This document shows positions 53,576 through 62,542 of a stretch of DNA of 64,000 bases, one piece after another (within the stretch, counting starts at the first letter, position 1; each line of letters begins with the position of its first letter). Where the stretch lies: assembly GCA_021739635.1 (NCBI GenBank), contig JAIPBH010000014.1:16377-80376 (forward strand), written 5' to 3'. A program made the position numbers and the translations under genes. The notes beneath the pieces were generated by a model. It saw nothing but the letters and a program-made list of their open reading frames with translations, searched no databases and was not told the origin of the DNA. This DNA is from Flavobacteriaceae bacterium. Its GTDB lineage: Bacteria; Bacteroidota; Bacteroidia; Flavobacteriales; Flavobacteriaceae.

Positions 53576-55669
53576 ATGAATAAAGCAATTTATATAGCAA
53601 CTAGTGAGCCTAATAGCGGGAAATCTATAGTAGCTTTAGGACTCATGAGAATGTTGTTGGGAAAAACTGCTAAAGTTGGGTATTTCAGACCAATTATTGA
53701 TGGAGATTCTGGACATAAAAAAGATAACCATTTAAACACGATTCTTAAATATTTTGACTTAGATATTGATTATAAAGAAGGTTTTGCTTTTACTAGAACC
53801 GATTTTATAAATAAAAGAAATGCAGGTAAAGAAGGCGAAATATTTGATACCATTATTGAAAAATATAAAGCTCTTGAAGATAAAAATGATTTCATGCTGG
53901 TTGAAGGAACTGATTTTTCGGGAGAAGGAACAGCAATAGAGTTAGATGCTAATATATTAATTGCTAAAAACTTAGGAATTCCTGCAATTATAGTGTCTAG
54001 TGGTATTGGAAAAACTTTAGATGAGTTTATAAATGGTTTGCATATAACATATGACTCTTTTACCGAAAGAGAAGTTAAAGTTTTGGCAGTCATTGCAAAT
54101 AAAGTTCAAGAAGAAAATTTACAAATTGTAATTGATGGTGTAGAACAAAATCTACCAAAAGATGTTATTGTAAACGCTATTCCATTAATACCCGCTTTAA
54201 AAAATCCTACCATTAAAGAAATTGCTAAAGCCATTGATGCTAAAATACTTTTTGGTGAAGATTTTATAAATAATCAAACAAGTAGCTTTAAAGTAGGAGC
54301 TATGCAACTTCGTAATTACTTAACTCAATTAGAGCAAGACTGTTTAATTATAACACCTGGCGATAGAGCAGACATTATTTTAGGGGCTTTACAAGCTAAT
54401 ATTTCAAGTAATTATCCATCAATTTCTGGAATTGTTTTAACAGGCGGCTTAATTCCTGAAGAATCTATTGTTAAATTAATAGAAGGACTACAGCAAATAG
54501 TACCCATTCTATCTGTAAAATTTGGAACCTTTGAAGTCGCTAATAGAATTGGTGCTGTGCGTTCTCATATGTATGCAGATAACAAGGATAAGATTATAAT
54601 TTCATTAAATACTTTTGATAAATACTGTAATGTTGATAAGCTTACTGATAAACTTATTACCTTTAAAAATAGTGGAATTACTCCAAGAATGTTTCAATAT
54701 AATCTACTAAAACGCGCTAAAACGTCAAGAAAACATATTGTGTTGCCAGAAGGAAATGATGATAGAATTATAGCAGCTGCAGCAAGACTAATTTTAATGG
54801 ATATAGTTGATTTAACCATACTTGGAAATGAAGAAAAGATATTTGAAGCACTTCACAGACTAGGGTTAAAATTAGATTTAAATAAAGTAAATATTATCAA
54901 TCCGTTAAAATCTGAGTATTCAAAAGATTTTGTAAATACTCTTTATGAATTAAGAAAAGATAAAGGCGTAACCATTGATATTGCTGAAGATTTAATGAAT
55001 GATGTATCCTATTTTGGCACTATGATGGTTTACAAAGGATTAGCCGATGGTATGGTATCTGGTGCTGCACATACAACCCAACATACCATTAAACCAGCTT
55101 TGCAATTTGTAAAAATGAAACCTTCTGTATCAGTAGTGTCATCAGTATTTTTTATGTGTTTAGACGATAGAGTATCGGTTTTTGGAGATTGTGCTATTAA
55201 TCCAAACCCAAATGCAGAACAGTTAGCCGAAATAGCTATATCTTCAGCAGAATCTAGTATAGCTTTTGGTATTGAACCACGAATTGCTATGCTATCTTAT
55301 TCCTCAGGTTCTTCTGGAAAAGGGGAAGAAGTTGATAAAGTAAGAAAAGCTACAGAAATAGTTAAACAAAAACGGCCAGATTTAAAAATTGAAGGACCAA
55401 TACAATACGATGCAGCGGTTGATATAGGTGTTGGAAAAAGCAAAATGCCAGATTCAGAAGTTGCTGGTCAAGCTACAGTTTTAATTTTTCCTGATTTAAA
55501 TACAGGAAACAACACATATAAAGCCGTTCAAAGAGAAACAGGTGCATTAGCAATTGGACCCATGCTACAAGGTCTTAATAAACCAGTTAACGATTTAAGT
55601 AGAGGTTGTACTGTAGATGATATTTTTAATACAGTAATTATTACAGCTATTCAAGCTCAAGGAATTTAA
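53576..55669 (+). CDS. pta: Phosphate acetyltransferase
   Basis: 697 residues from the ATG at 53576; the longer frame from 53516 would cover the -7 element. Three parts: an N-terminal BioD/CobQ-like domain with the P-loop-like ATSEPNSGKS (about 6-15), a DRTGG domain (near 210-330) and the C-terminal acetyl/butyryl transferase domain (about 375-697; LPEGNDDRIIAAA, DGMVSGAAHTTQHTIKPAL). It interconverts acetyl-CoA and acetyl phosphate. It is 2 bp before ackA, so the two form the acetate (Pta-AckA) operon. Confidence 0.97.
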   Translation: MNKAIYIATSEPNSGKSIVALGLMRMLLGKTAKVGYFRPIIDGDSGHKKDNHLNTILKYFDLDIDYKEGFAFTRTDFINKRNAGKEGEIFDTIIEKYKALEDKNDFMLVEGTDFSGEGTAIELDANILIAKNLGIPAIIVSSGIGKTLDEFINGLHITYDSFTEREVKVLAVIANKVQEENLQIVIDGVEQNLPKDVIVNAIPLIPALKNPTIKEIAKAIDAKILFGEDFINNQTSSFKVGAMQLRNYLTQLEQDCLIITPGDRADIILGALQANISSNYPSISGIVLTGGLIPEESIVKLIEGLQQIVPILSVKFGTFEVANRIGAVRSHMYADNKDKIIISLNTFDKYCNVDKLTDKLITFKNSGITPRMFQYNLLKRAKTSRKHIVLPEGNDDRIIAAAARLILMDIVDLTILGNEEKIFEALHRLGLKLDLNKVNIINPLKSEYSKDFVNTLYELRKDKGVTIDIAEDLMNDVSYFGTMMVYKGLADGMVSGAAHTTQHTIKPALQFVKMKPSVSVVSSVFFMCLDDRVSVFGDCAINPNPNAEQLAEIAISSAESSIAFGIEPRIAMLSYSSGSSGKGEEVDKVRKATEIVKQKRPDLKIEGPIQYDAAVDIGVGKSKMPDSEVAGQATVLIFPDLNTGNNTYKAVQRETGALAIGPMLQGLNKPVNDLSRGCTVDDIFNTVIITAIQAQGI

Positions 55670-55671
55670 TC

Positions 55672-56865
55672 ATGAATATATTAGTTATAAACTCAGGAAG
55701 CTCATCAATTAAGTATCAATTAATTCAAATGCCAGAAGAAATTGTGGCTGCAAGCGGGTTGGTTGAACGTATAGGTTTAGATGGAGCATTAATTAGTTAT
55801 AAATCTGGTGATTTTAAAATGACTAAAGAATCAGATATTCCAAATCATGAAACAGGATTATTAAAAATAACATCTTTCTTATTAGATAAAGAATTTGGAG
55901 TTATAACCGATAAAGATAGTATTCATGTGGTAGGACATAGAGTGGTTCATGGTGGAAAATCTTTTTCTAAAACCGTAGAAATATCTTCAGAAATTAAACA
56001 AAAAATAAAAAGTCTATCGCCACTAGCACCTTTACACAATCCACCCAATTTAAAAGGTATTGAAGTGGCCGAAAAAGTATTTCCTAATGCGAAACAAGTT
56101 GCCGTATTTGATACATCTTTTTTTCAAACCATGCCACAAAAAGCATATCAATATGCTATTCCAAAGGAATTTTTAGAAAAACATGATATAAGAGCTTACG
56201 GATTTCATGGTACTAGTCATAAATATGTGTCAGAGAAATCTATAGCGTTTTTAAAAGAGAAAAACGTTCCACATTCAAAATTAATAACTATTCATTTAGG
56301 AAATGGTTGTAGCATTACTGCGGTAAAAGACGGTAAAGCTATTGATCATTCTTTAGGTTTAGGTCCAGCAAACGGACTCATTATGGGAACACGCGCTGGA
56401 GATATTGATCAGTCTGTCATTTTTTATTTAATAGATAAACTAGGATATTCTGTTCAAGAAGTCAATGATATTTTACTTAAAAAAAGTGGTATGCTTGGGC
56501 TTACAGGTTATAGCGATATGCGTGATATTGAAGCAAAATCTGCTGAAGGAGACGAAAATTGCAGGTTAGCTTTGTACATGAACGCGTATAGAATTAAAAA
56601 ATATATAGGTTCTTACATTGCAGCCATGAATGGAATTGATGCTATTGTTTTTACCGCAGGTATTGGCGAAAATAGTAATGTTATTCGTAAAATTGTATGT
56701 GAAGACATGGAATTTTTTGGATTGCACTTAGACCATCAAAAAAATGATGTTCGTGAAAATATTATAAGAGCTATAAATGTTACAGAAGCTACTGTAAAAA
56801 TTTTGGTTGCCCCAACAAATGAAGAGCTTGAAATTGCAAAACAATCTTATTTGCTTGTAAACTAA
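55672..56865 (+). CDS. ackA: Acetate kinase
   Basis: 397 residues. ASKHA fold with VINSGSSSIKYQL (about 4-16), VGHRVVHGG, FDTSFFQTMP, YGFHGTSHKYVS (near 180), ITIHLGNGCS and TAGIGENS near the C terminus. It makes ATP and acetate from acetyl phosphate, or the reverse. It is cotranscribed with pta. The Crp/Fnr gene follows 88 bp later. Confidence 0.98.
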   Translation: MNILVINSGSSSIKYQLIQMPEEIVAASGLVERIGLDGALISYKSGDFKMTKESDIPNHETGLLKITSFLLDKEFGVITDKDSIHVVGHRVVHGGKSFSKTVEISSEIKQKIKSLSPLAPLHNPPNLKGIEVAEKVFPNAKQVAVFDTSFFQTMPQKAYQYAIPKEFLEKHDIRAYGFHGTSHKYVSEKSIAFLKEKNVPHSKLITIHLGNGCSITAVKDGKAIDHSLGLGPANGLIMGTRAGDIDQSVIFYLIDKLGYSVQEVNDILLKKSGMLGLTGYSDMRDIEAKSAEGDENCRLALYMNAYRIKKYIGSYIAAMNGIDAIVFTAGIGENSNVIRKIVCEDMEFFGLHLDHQKNDVRENIIRAINVTEATVKILVAPTNEELEIAKQSYLLVN

Positions 56866-56953
56866 AAGTTTAAGTCATTAATTTTTTTATTGTTATAAAT
56901 TTGATGTAATTTTAGATATCATTCGTATTTGCTAAAAATTTATACAAGAATAA

Positions 56954-57532
56954 TTGAATCCAAATTTTGCATATATAAATTCGTTTATAAATGTATCTGA
57001 AGAATCTTTTGTAAAACTTCAAAAGATTTCTGCATTTAAAAATTTAGAAGCTAATAAGCCAATAGCTAAGGCAGGAGATATTACATCTAAAATATACATG
57101 CTGGTTTCTGGCTTGATGCGTGTTTATTTAAGTACTGAAAACGGCAAAGAATTTAATAAAAATTTTTTTATGCCAATATCTTTCGTTGGTTCATTTACAG
57201 CTTTAATACAAAATGAGCCGTCAAAATTAACCTATGAAACTTTAACTGAATGCAAAGTTTTTGAGATTGATTTTAATAAATTAATTAATCTTTGCAAACA
57301 AGATATTGCTATAAGTAATTTGTATAATAAAATAGTTGAGCATATTTTTATTAAATATGAAGAACGACAAATTGAACTCATATCATTGGATGCTAAACAT
57401 AGGTATTTAGCACTTAGAGAGCGAATACCAGATATTGATACATTAATTCCGCAATATCATATTGCTTCTTATTTAAGTGTCACACCAGTACAATTAAGCC
57501 GAATCAGAAAAAAATTAAATATAAGACATTAA
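56954..57532 (+). CDS. Crp/Fnr-family transcriptional regulator
   Basis: 192 residues. An N-terminal cyclic-nucleotide-binding-like beta-barrel (about 20-120; KAGDITSKIYMLVSGLMRVY) is joined by a dimer helix to a short C-terminal helix-turn-helix (YLSVTPVQLSRIRKKL, near 172-187). No N-terminal Cys cluster for an iron-sulfur centre and no clear cAMP-binding Arg-Ser motif are seen, so the signal is unknown. The start is TTG at 56954; no ATG is nearby before the barrel. It is a candidate for binding the ATGAT-N4-ATCAT sites at 9341, 15223 and 53437, which is inference. Confidence 0.88.
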   Translation: MNPNFAYINSFINVSEESFVKLQKISAFKNLEANKPIAKAGDITSKIYMLVSGLMRVYLSTENGKEFNKNFFMPISFVGSFTALIQNEPSKLTYETLTECKVFEIDFNKLINLCKQDIAISNLYNKIVEHIFIKYEERQIELISLDAKHRYLALRERIPDIDTLIPQYHIASYLSVTPVQLSRIRKKLNIRH

Positions 57533-57635
57533 CATATGTTAATGAAAACTTAAATTTTTTATAATAGTTTTACTATATAATATTTATATGTTTATAGTAT
57601 TTATAAGCATATATAACTAACCAACCAACCATAAA

Positions 57636-57670
57636 AAAAAACAGGTAATCTAAAATTACCTGTTTTTTTA
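57636..57670. terminator. Bidirectional terminator after the Crp/Fnr gene
   Basis: 12-bp stem AAAACAGGTAAT/ATTACCTGTTTT flanked by runs of A on the left and T on the right, between convergent genes. Confidence 0.9.
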
Positions 57671-57692
57671 TGTCTATTATTTTAATTTATTT

Positions 57693-59612
57693 TTATTCCA
57701 TTTTAATTATAATAAACTCAGTACGTCTGTTTAATTGATGGTCTTTTTCTTCACAGATTATGCTTCCATCACAACCATTAATTAATTTTCTTTCACCAAA
57801 TCCTTCATATTTTGTAATTCTTGAAGCATCAACACCTTTAGATATTATATATTCATAGGTAGATTTTGCTCTACTTTGAGATAACCAATCATTAAATACT
57901 GTAGTTCCTCTATAATCTGTGTGCGATTCTATTCTAATTACCATAGTAGGATAGTCATTTTGCATCATATTAACTATTTTATCTAATTCAATAGAAGCAT
58001 CTTGTCTTATATTATTTTTTTCAAAATCAAAATAAATAGTTTTTAACTCAGCAAGTATTTTGACGTCTTGTACAGGATTTAAAGTAAAATCTGTTTCAAT
58101 ACTTGTTACTGTTTTTGCAATATTTTTTGATGAAATAGTTTTTGATTCATCAACATATTTTACTTGACTGCTAACAATTTTATAATCAGCATCTCTATCA
58201 ATATTAATTTCATAATGACCATTTTCATCAGTCTGTACATAAGCTATTTGAGTATTGTTTTGGTCAAATAACGTGATTGTAGCATTTTCGACAGGTTTGT
58301 TATTAATAGCATCGCGAATAATTCCTTCTACTTTAAGAGGTAAAATTCTATTGTAAGCATAAATATCATCACTACCAACTCCACCTTCTCTGTTTGAAGC
58401 AAAATATCCGCTAATACCATCTGGACTCATGAAAAAAGAAAAATCATCTTTATTAGAGTTTACAGGAACACCTAAATTTATTAGGCTAACTATGTCATTA
58501 TTTTTGTTGATAGTTGTAGCAAATACATCTAATAAGCCTAAGCCTTGGTGTCCGTTTGAAGAAAAGAATAATATGTTTTCATTATTGATGAATGGAAACA
58601 CTTCATTTTTATTTGTATTAACTATACTTCCTAAATTTTTTGGTGAACCAAAAGTTCCGTCACTATTAATATCTACAAAGTAAATATCAGATGAACCAAA
58701 ACCTCCAGGCATATCTGATGCAAAATATAATTTAGTATTATCATTATTTAATGAAGGATGACCTGTTGAATACTCATCACTATTAAATGAGAGTTCTTTT
58801 ATGTTTGTCCATTGACCATTATTTAAAGTAGCTTTATAAATTTTTAAGTTGCTAATTCCAGATTTATCTTTTGCTAAACCATTTTTATCATAGTTATTTC
58901 TTGAAAAGTACATGGTTTTACCATCATTTGTTATGGTTAAAGGACCATCATGATATACAGAATTTACGTCTCCTTTAAGTTTTGATTTATGATTTACAAT
59001 GCTATCATTATTGTTTTTTGTTTTTGCATAGATATCTAAAAAAGGTTCTTTATTCCAACCATAAATGTGCTTTGTAGATACACCTTCATCTCTTGCAGAT
59101 GTGAAATATGTATTACCTTCATGGTCATAAGCTCCAAAGTCACTATATTTTGAATTGAATTTTACATCTTCTAAAAAATACTGTTGCTTTGCGTTAAAAA
59201 TAGAGGTTATAAAATCGGCGTCTTTTAAAAATTTACTATCATCAATAATTCCACCAGCATCTTTAAATTTTTTTAACCAAATTCTAGATTCTTTATAGTC
59301 TTTTATACCTCTTAATGCTTGGGCATATTTGTAATAGTATTCAATGGGAACATTATTTTGTTCAACAACTTTTTTATAGTAAACAGCAGCACTATCAGGA
59401 TTTCTCATATAGGCATAACAATCAGCAAGTTGTCTTACAGCATAATCTGTGTTAAAATTTTCATTAATTAAATTTTTATAAACTTCAGAAGCGTTAACAA
59501 ATGAAAACTTATTAAATAAATTGTCTGCTTTTTTTTGCTGACCATATTGAGCCAATACAGTAAAGTTTATCAGTAAAACAATATAAATTAGTAAGTATTT
59601 TTTTGAATTCAT
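57693..59612 (-). CDS. OmpA/PD40 outer-membrane protein, T9SS/gliding-associated (copy B)
   Basis: 639 residues. Signal peptide (ending VLAQ), TPR-like N-terminal region (about 25-150; NASEVYKNLI, DSAAVYYKKVVEQ), PD40/WD40-type beta-propeller repeats (about 165-425; TYFTSARDEG, LYFASDMPGGFGSSDIYFVD, ILFFSSNGHQGLG), a carboxypeptidase-D-like beta domain (about 430-510; VEGIIRDAINNKP) and a C-terminal OmpA domain (about 525-639; RIESHTDYRG). This is the layout of PorE-like proteins tied to type IX secretion. It is a close tandem copy of the next protein upstream. Confidence 0.9.
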   Translation of the reverse strand: MNSKKYLLIYIVLLINFTVLAQYGQQKKADNLFNKFSFVNASEVYKNLINENFNTDYAVRQLADCYAYMRNPDSAAVYYKKVVEQNNVPIEYYYKYAQALRGIKDYKESRIWLKKFKDAGGIIDDSKFLKDADFITSIFNAKQQYFLEDVKFNSKYSDFGAYDHEGNTYFTSARDEGVSTKHIYGWNKEPFLDIYAKTKNNNDSIVNHKSKLKGDVNSVYHDGPLTITNDGKTMYFSRNNYDKNGLAKDKSGISNLKIYKATLNNGQWTNIKELSFNSDEYSTGHPSLNNDNTKLYFASDMPGGFGSSDIYFVDINSDGTFGSPKNLGSIVNTNKNEVFPFINNENILFFSSNGHQGLGLLDVFATTINKNNDIVSLINLGVPVNSNKDDFSFFMSPDGISGYFASNREGGVGSDDIYAYNRILPLKVEGIIRDAINNKPVENATITLFDQNNTQIAYVQTDENGHYEINIDRDADYKIVSSQVKYVDESKTISSKNIAKTVTSIETDFTLNPVQDVKILAELKTIYFDFEKNNIRQDASIELDKIVNMMQNDYPTMVIRIESHTDYRGTTVFNDWLSQSRAKSTYEYIISKGVDASRITKYEGFGERKLINGCDGSIICEEKDHQLNRRTEFIIIKME

Positions 59613-59677
59613 GGGCTAGTAGTTTTAATTAAAAACACCAAGGCATTTTTAAAATAAGTTCATTAGATTTTATAGGG

Positions 59678-61594
59678 TTATTCCATTTTAACTACAATAA
59701 ATTGTGTACGTCTGTTTAATTGATGATCTTCTTCTTCACATTTTGATTTATCTTCACAGCCATTAGTAAGTCTACGTTCACCAAATCCTTCATGCTCTGT
59801 AATTCTTGATGGGTCAATTCCTTTAGAAATTAAATATTCATAGGTTGAGTTTGCTCTATCAATTGATAATTTATCATTGTATGATAGATTACCTCTTGAA
59901 TCTGTATGCGATTCAATTCTTATAACCATTTCAGGATAATCATTCAACATTAAGTTGACTATTTTGTCAAGTTCTAGTGCGGCATCTTCTCTAATATTAT
60001 GTTTATCAAAATCAAAATAAATAGTGTTTAACTCAGCTAACTTTACAACATCTTGAACTGGGTTTAATAACAAGTTTGCTGTTATTGTAGTAAGTTCAGT
60101 TTGTAAGTATTTAGAGGTGAAAGTTCTATAATCATCAATATACTTTTTTTGACTTCCAACAATTTTATAATCTTGATTTCTATCAATATTTATTTGGTAA
60201 AATCCATTTTCGTCTGTTACCAAATATGCTATTTGATTGTCTTTGTCATCAAATAAAGTTATGACTGAATTAGCTATTGGCTTGGTATTGATGGCATCAC
60301 TTACCACACCTTCAACTTGTAACGTTGGAACTCTGTGGTATGCATATACATCATCATCGCCACGACCGCCTGGTCTATTAGATGCAAAATATCCTGTAAT
60401 TCCGTTAGGGTTCATGCTAAAAGAAAAATCATCTTTATTTGAATTTATTGGAATTCCTAAATTTATTACATCAACAAATTCACCGTTTTCACCTTGAATG
60501 GTACCGAAAATGTCCAACAATCCAAGTCCTGTATGGCCATCAGAAGAGAAGAAAAGTGTGCCTTCATTATTTATAAAAGGAAATCCTTCAGAATCTTTAG
60601 TATTTATAATATTCCCAACATTTTTTGGTATTCCTAATGTTCCATCTGGATTAATATCTACAACATAAATATCAGAACCGCCTAATCCACCAGGCCAATC
60701 AGATGAAAAGTATAATTTAGAATCATCTTTATTTAAAGCAGGATGTTGTGTAGAATATTCGGTATGATTAATTGATAAATCTTCAACATCTGTCCAAATA
60801 CTATCTCTAAAAGTAGCTCTATAAATTTTCATATTGCTAATACCTTTTCTGTCTTTTGAAATTCCATTTTCATCAATATTATTTCTACTGAAATACATGG
60901 TTTTTCCATCTTTAGTGATAGTAATTGGTCCGTCATGATAAATGGAGTTTACATCACCTTTTAGTTTTGCTGTGTGATCAACATTTCTTTTTGCGCCAAC
61001 ATCGGCAACATACACATCTAAAAAAGGTTGTTCGTTCCAACCGTAAAGGCGTTTTACAGAAACCCCTTCATCGCGTGAGGAAGTAAAATAAATTTTACCG
61101 TTGTGCTCGAATGCACCAAAGTCGCTATACTTTGAATTGAATCTTACTTTATCTAAAAAATACTGTTGTTTAGCATTAAAAACACTGGTTATAAAGTTTA
61201 CATCTTTATCAAAATCATTGCCATTTACAACACCACCAGAGTCTTTAAAACGTTCTAACCAAATTCTAGATTCTTTATAATCTTTTATGCCTCGCAAAGA
61301 TTGTGCATAGTTGTAGTAATATTCAATAGGAACGTTTACTTGTTCAACAGCTTTTTTATAATATCTTGAAGCATTTTTTGGATCTCTTAAATAGGCATAA
61401 CAATCTCCTAAACGTCTTATTGCATAATCTTTATTGTAATTATTTTCAATAAGTTCTCTATATACGTCTGCTGCTTTAACAAATGAAAATTTATTAAATA
61501 GTGTATCTGCTTTTTTTTGTTTACCATATTGAGCAAATACAGATAAATTCACCATTAATAGAAAGCAAACTAATATGTAACTTTTTAATTTCAT
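59678..61594 (-). CDS. OmpA/PD40 outer-membrane protein, T9SS/gliding-associated (copy A)
   Basis: 638 residues with the same order of parts as copy B: signal peptide, TPR-like region, beta-propeller repeats (LYFSSDWPGGLGGSDIYVVD), carboxypeptidase-D-like domain (VEGVVSDAINTKP) and OmpA domain (RIESHTDSRGNLSYNDKLS). By eye about two thirds of residues are shared with copy B along the whole length. It lies 10 bp after the PorP/SprF gene and 65 bp before copy B, and probably forms one operon with them. A likely role is peptidoglycan anchoring of an outer-membrane secretion or adhesin complex. Confidence 0.9.
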   Translation of the reverse strand: MKLKSYILVCFLLMVNLSVFAQYGKQKKADTLFNKFSFVKAADVYRELIENNYNKDYAIRRLGDCYAYLRDPKNASRYYKKAVEQVNVPIEYYYNYAQSLRGIKDYKESRIWLERFKDSGGVVNGNDFDKDVNFITSVFNAKQQYFLDKVRFNSKYSDFGAFEHNGKIYFTSSRDEGVSVKRLYGWNEQPFLDVYVADVGAKRNVDHTAKLKGDVNSIYHDGPITITKDGKTMYFSRNNIDENGISKDRKGISNMKIYRATFRDSIWTDVEDLSINHTEYSTQHPALNKDDSKLYFSSDWPGGLGGSDIYVVDINPDGTLGIPKNVGNIINTKDSEGFPFINNEGTLFFSSDGHTGLGLLDIFGTIQGENGEFVDVINLGIPINSNKDDFSFSMNPNGITGYFASNRPGGRGDDDVYAYHRVPTLQVEGVVSDAINTKPIANSVITLFDDKDNQIAYLVTDENGFYQINIDRNQDYKIVGSQKKYIDDYRTFTSKYLQTELTTITANLLLNPVQDVVKLAELNTIYFDFDKHNIREDAALELDKIVNLMLNDYPEMVIRIESHTDSRGNLSYNDKLSIDRANSTYEYLISKGIDPSRITEHEGFGERRLTNGCEDKSKCEEEDHQLNRRTQFIVVKME

Positions 61595-61604
61595 ATCATT
61601 TCAA

Positions 61605-62531
61605 TTAGAAATATCTAGGTGATTTTAGTTTTGAGCTTAAGAATTTGAATTCATAAATCAATAAAATTTCATGCGTACCAGAAGTATAACTTGCTATATC
61701 TGAAATGGGTTTTTCATAGGCATAACCAATTCTTAATTGTCTTGATATTTGAAAATCCACAATACCACCAATAGCAGCTGTTTGTTCATTAATTCTATAA
61801 GAACCACCTAACCATAATTTTTCGTTAAACAAGAAATTAGCAGTTAAATCATATGACGCTGGAGCACCATTTGTTGCTTTAACTAGAAATGCTGGTTTTA
61901 ATTTTGTGGTTTTGCTGATATCAAACACATAACCACCTGTAAAATAATAACTGATACGTTCTAAGGCTTCAAAATCTTTACTTTTATTGTAGTCAGTATT
62001 TAAAATTCTTGGAGCAGATAAACCTAAATACCATTTATTTGAATGCCAGAAAACACCAGCACCAATATTTGGACTCCAACGGTCTTCAATACCATAAATA
62101 AGAGGGTCATTTAAATTACTGTCGTCTAAACGAAATTCTGTATCAAAACTAAATCCTGTAAACCCAGCTTTTAAGCCAAAGGCTAATTTAGAATCTGTTC
62201 CGGTAGGAATAGTGTATGAAAAGTCACCATATAGATATGAGAAATTTTGTGGACCTAAATCATCTTGAATAAATGATAATCCTAAACCAATTCTATCATT
62301 TCTAAGTGGTGTATGAATAGAAAGCGTTTGCGTAATTGGACCACCTTTAAAGCCAACCCATTGGCTTCTGTGTAAACCAACAATGCTTAAAGCTTCTCTA
62401 CTTCCCGCATATGCAGGGTTAATAGAGATTGTGTTGTACATGTATTGTGTAAATTGCGGCAACTGTTGTGCAATTCCCAAACTACAACTAAACAACGCAA
62501 AAGCAATTATATAATTTTTAATAGGTTTCAT
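61605..62531 (-). CDS. PorP/SprF-family type IX secretion membrane protein
   Basis: 308 residues. Signal peptide (ALFSCSLGIAQ), then the family signature QFTQYMYNTISINPAYAGSRE (shortened: MYNTISINPAYAGSR, about 31-45) and a repeated beta-strand pattern of an outer-membrane barrel to the C-terminal aromatic end. PorP/SprF proteins are partners of secreted adhesins such as SprB and are usually encoded right beside them, as here (11 bp after the adhesin gene). It is likely needed for secretion or surface attachment of that adhesin. Confidence 0.95.
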   Translation of the reverse strand: MKPIKNYIIAFALFSCSLGIAQQLPQFTQYMYNTISINPAYAGSREALSIVGLHRSQWVGFKGGPITQTLSIHTPLRNDRIGLGLSFIQDDLGPQNFSYLYGDFSYTIPTGTDSKLAFGLKAGFTGFSFDTEFRLDDSNLNDPLIYGIEDRWSPNIGAGVFWHSNKWYLGLSAPRILNTDYNKSKDFEALERISYYFTGGYVFDISKTTKLKPAFLVKATNGAPASYDLTANFLFNEKLWLGGSYRINEQTAAIGGIVDFQISRQLRIGYAYEKPISDIASYTSGTHEILLIYEFKFLSSKLKSPRYF

Positions 62532-62542
62532 AGGTTAATGTT

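Noticed and set aside
53576..53690. Separate dethiobiotin synthase-like gene at the pta start
   Set aside because: The BioD-like P-loop region is the normal N-terminal domain of long Pta proteins and is in frame with the rest.
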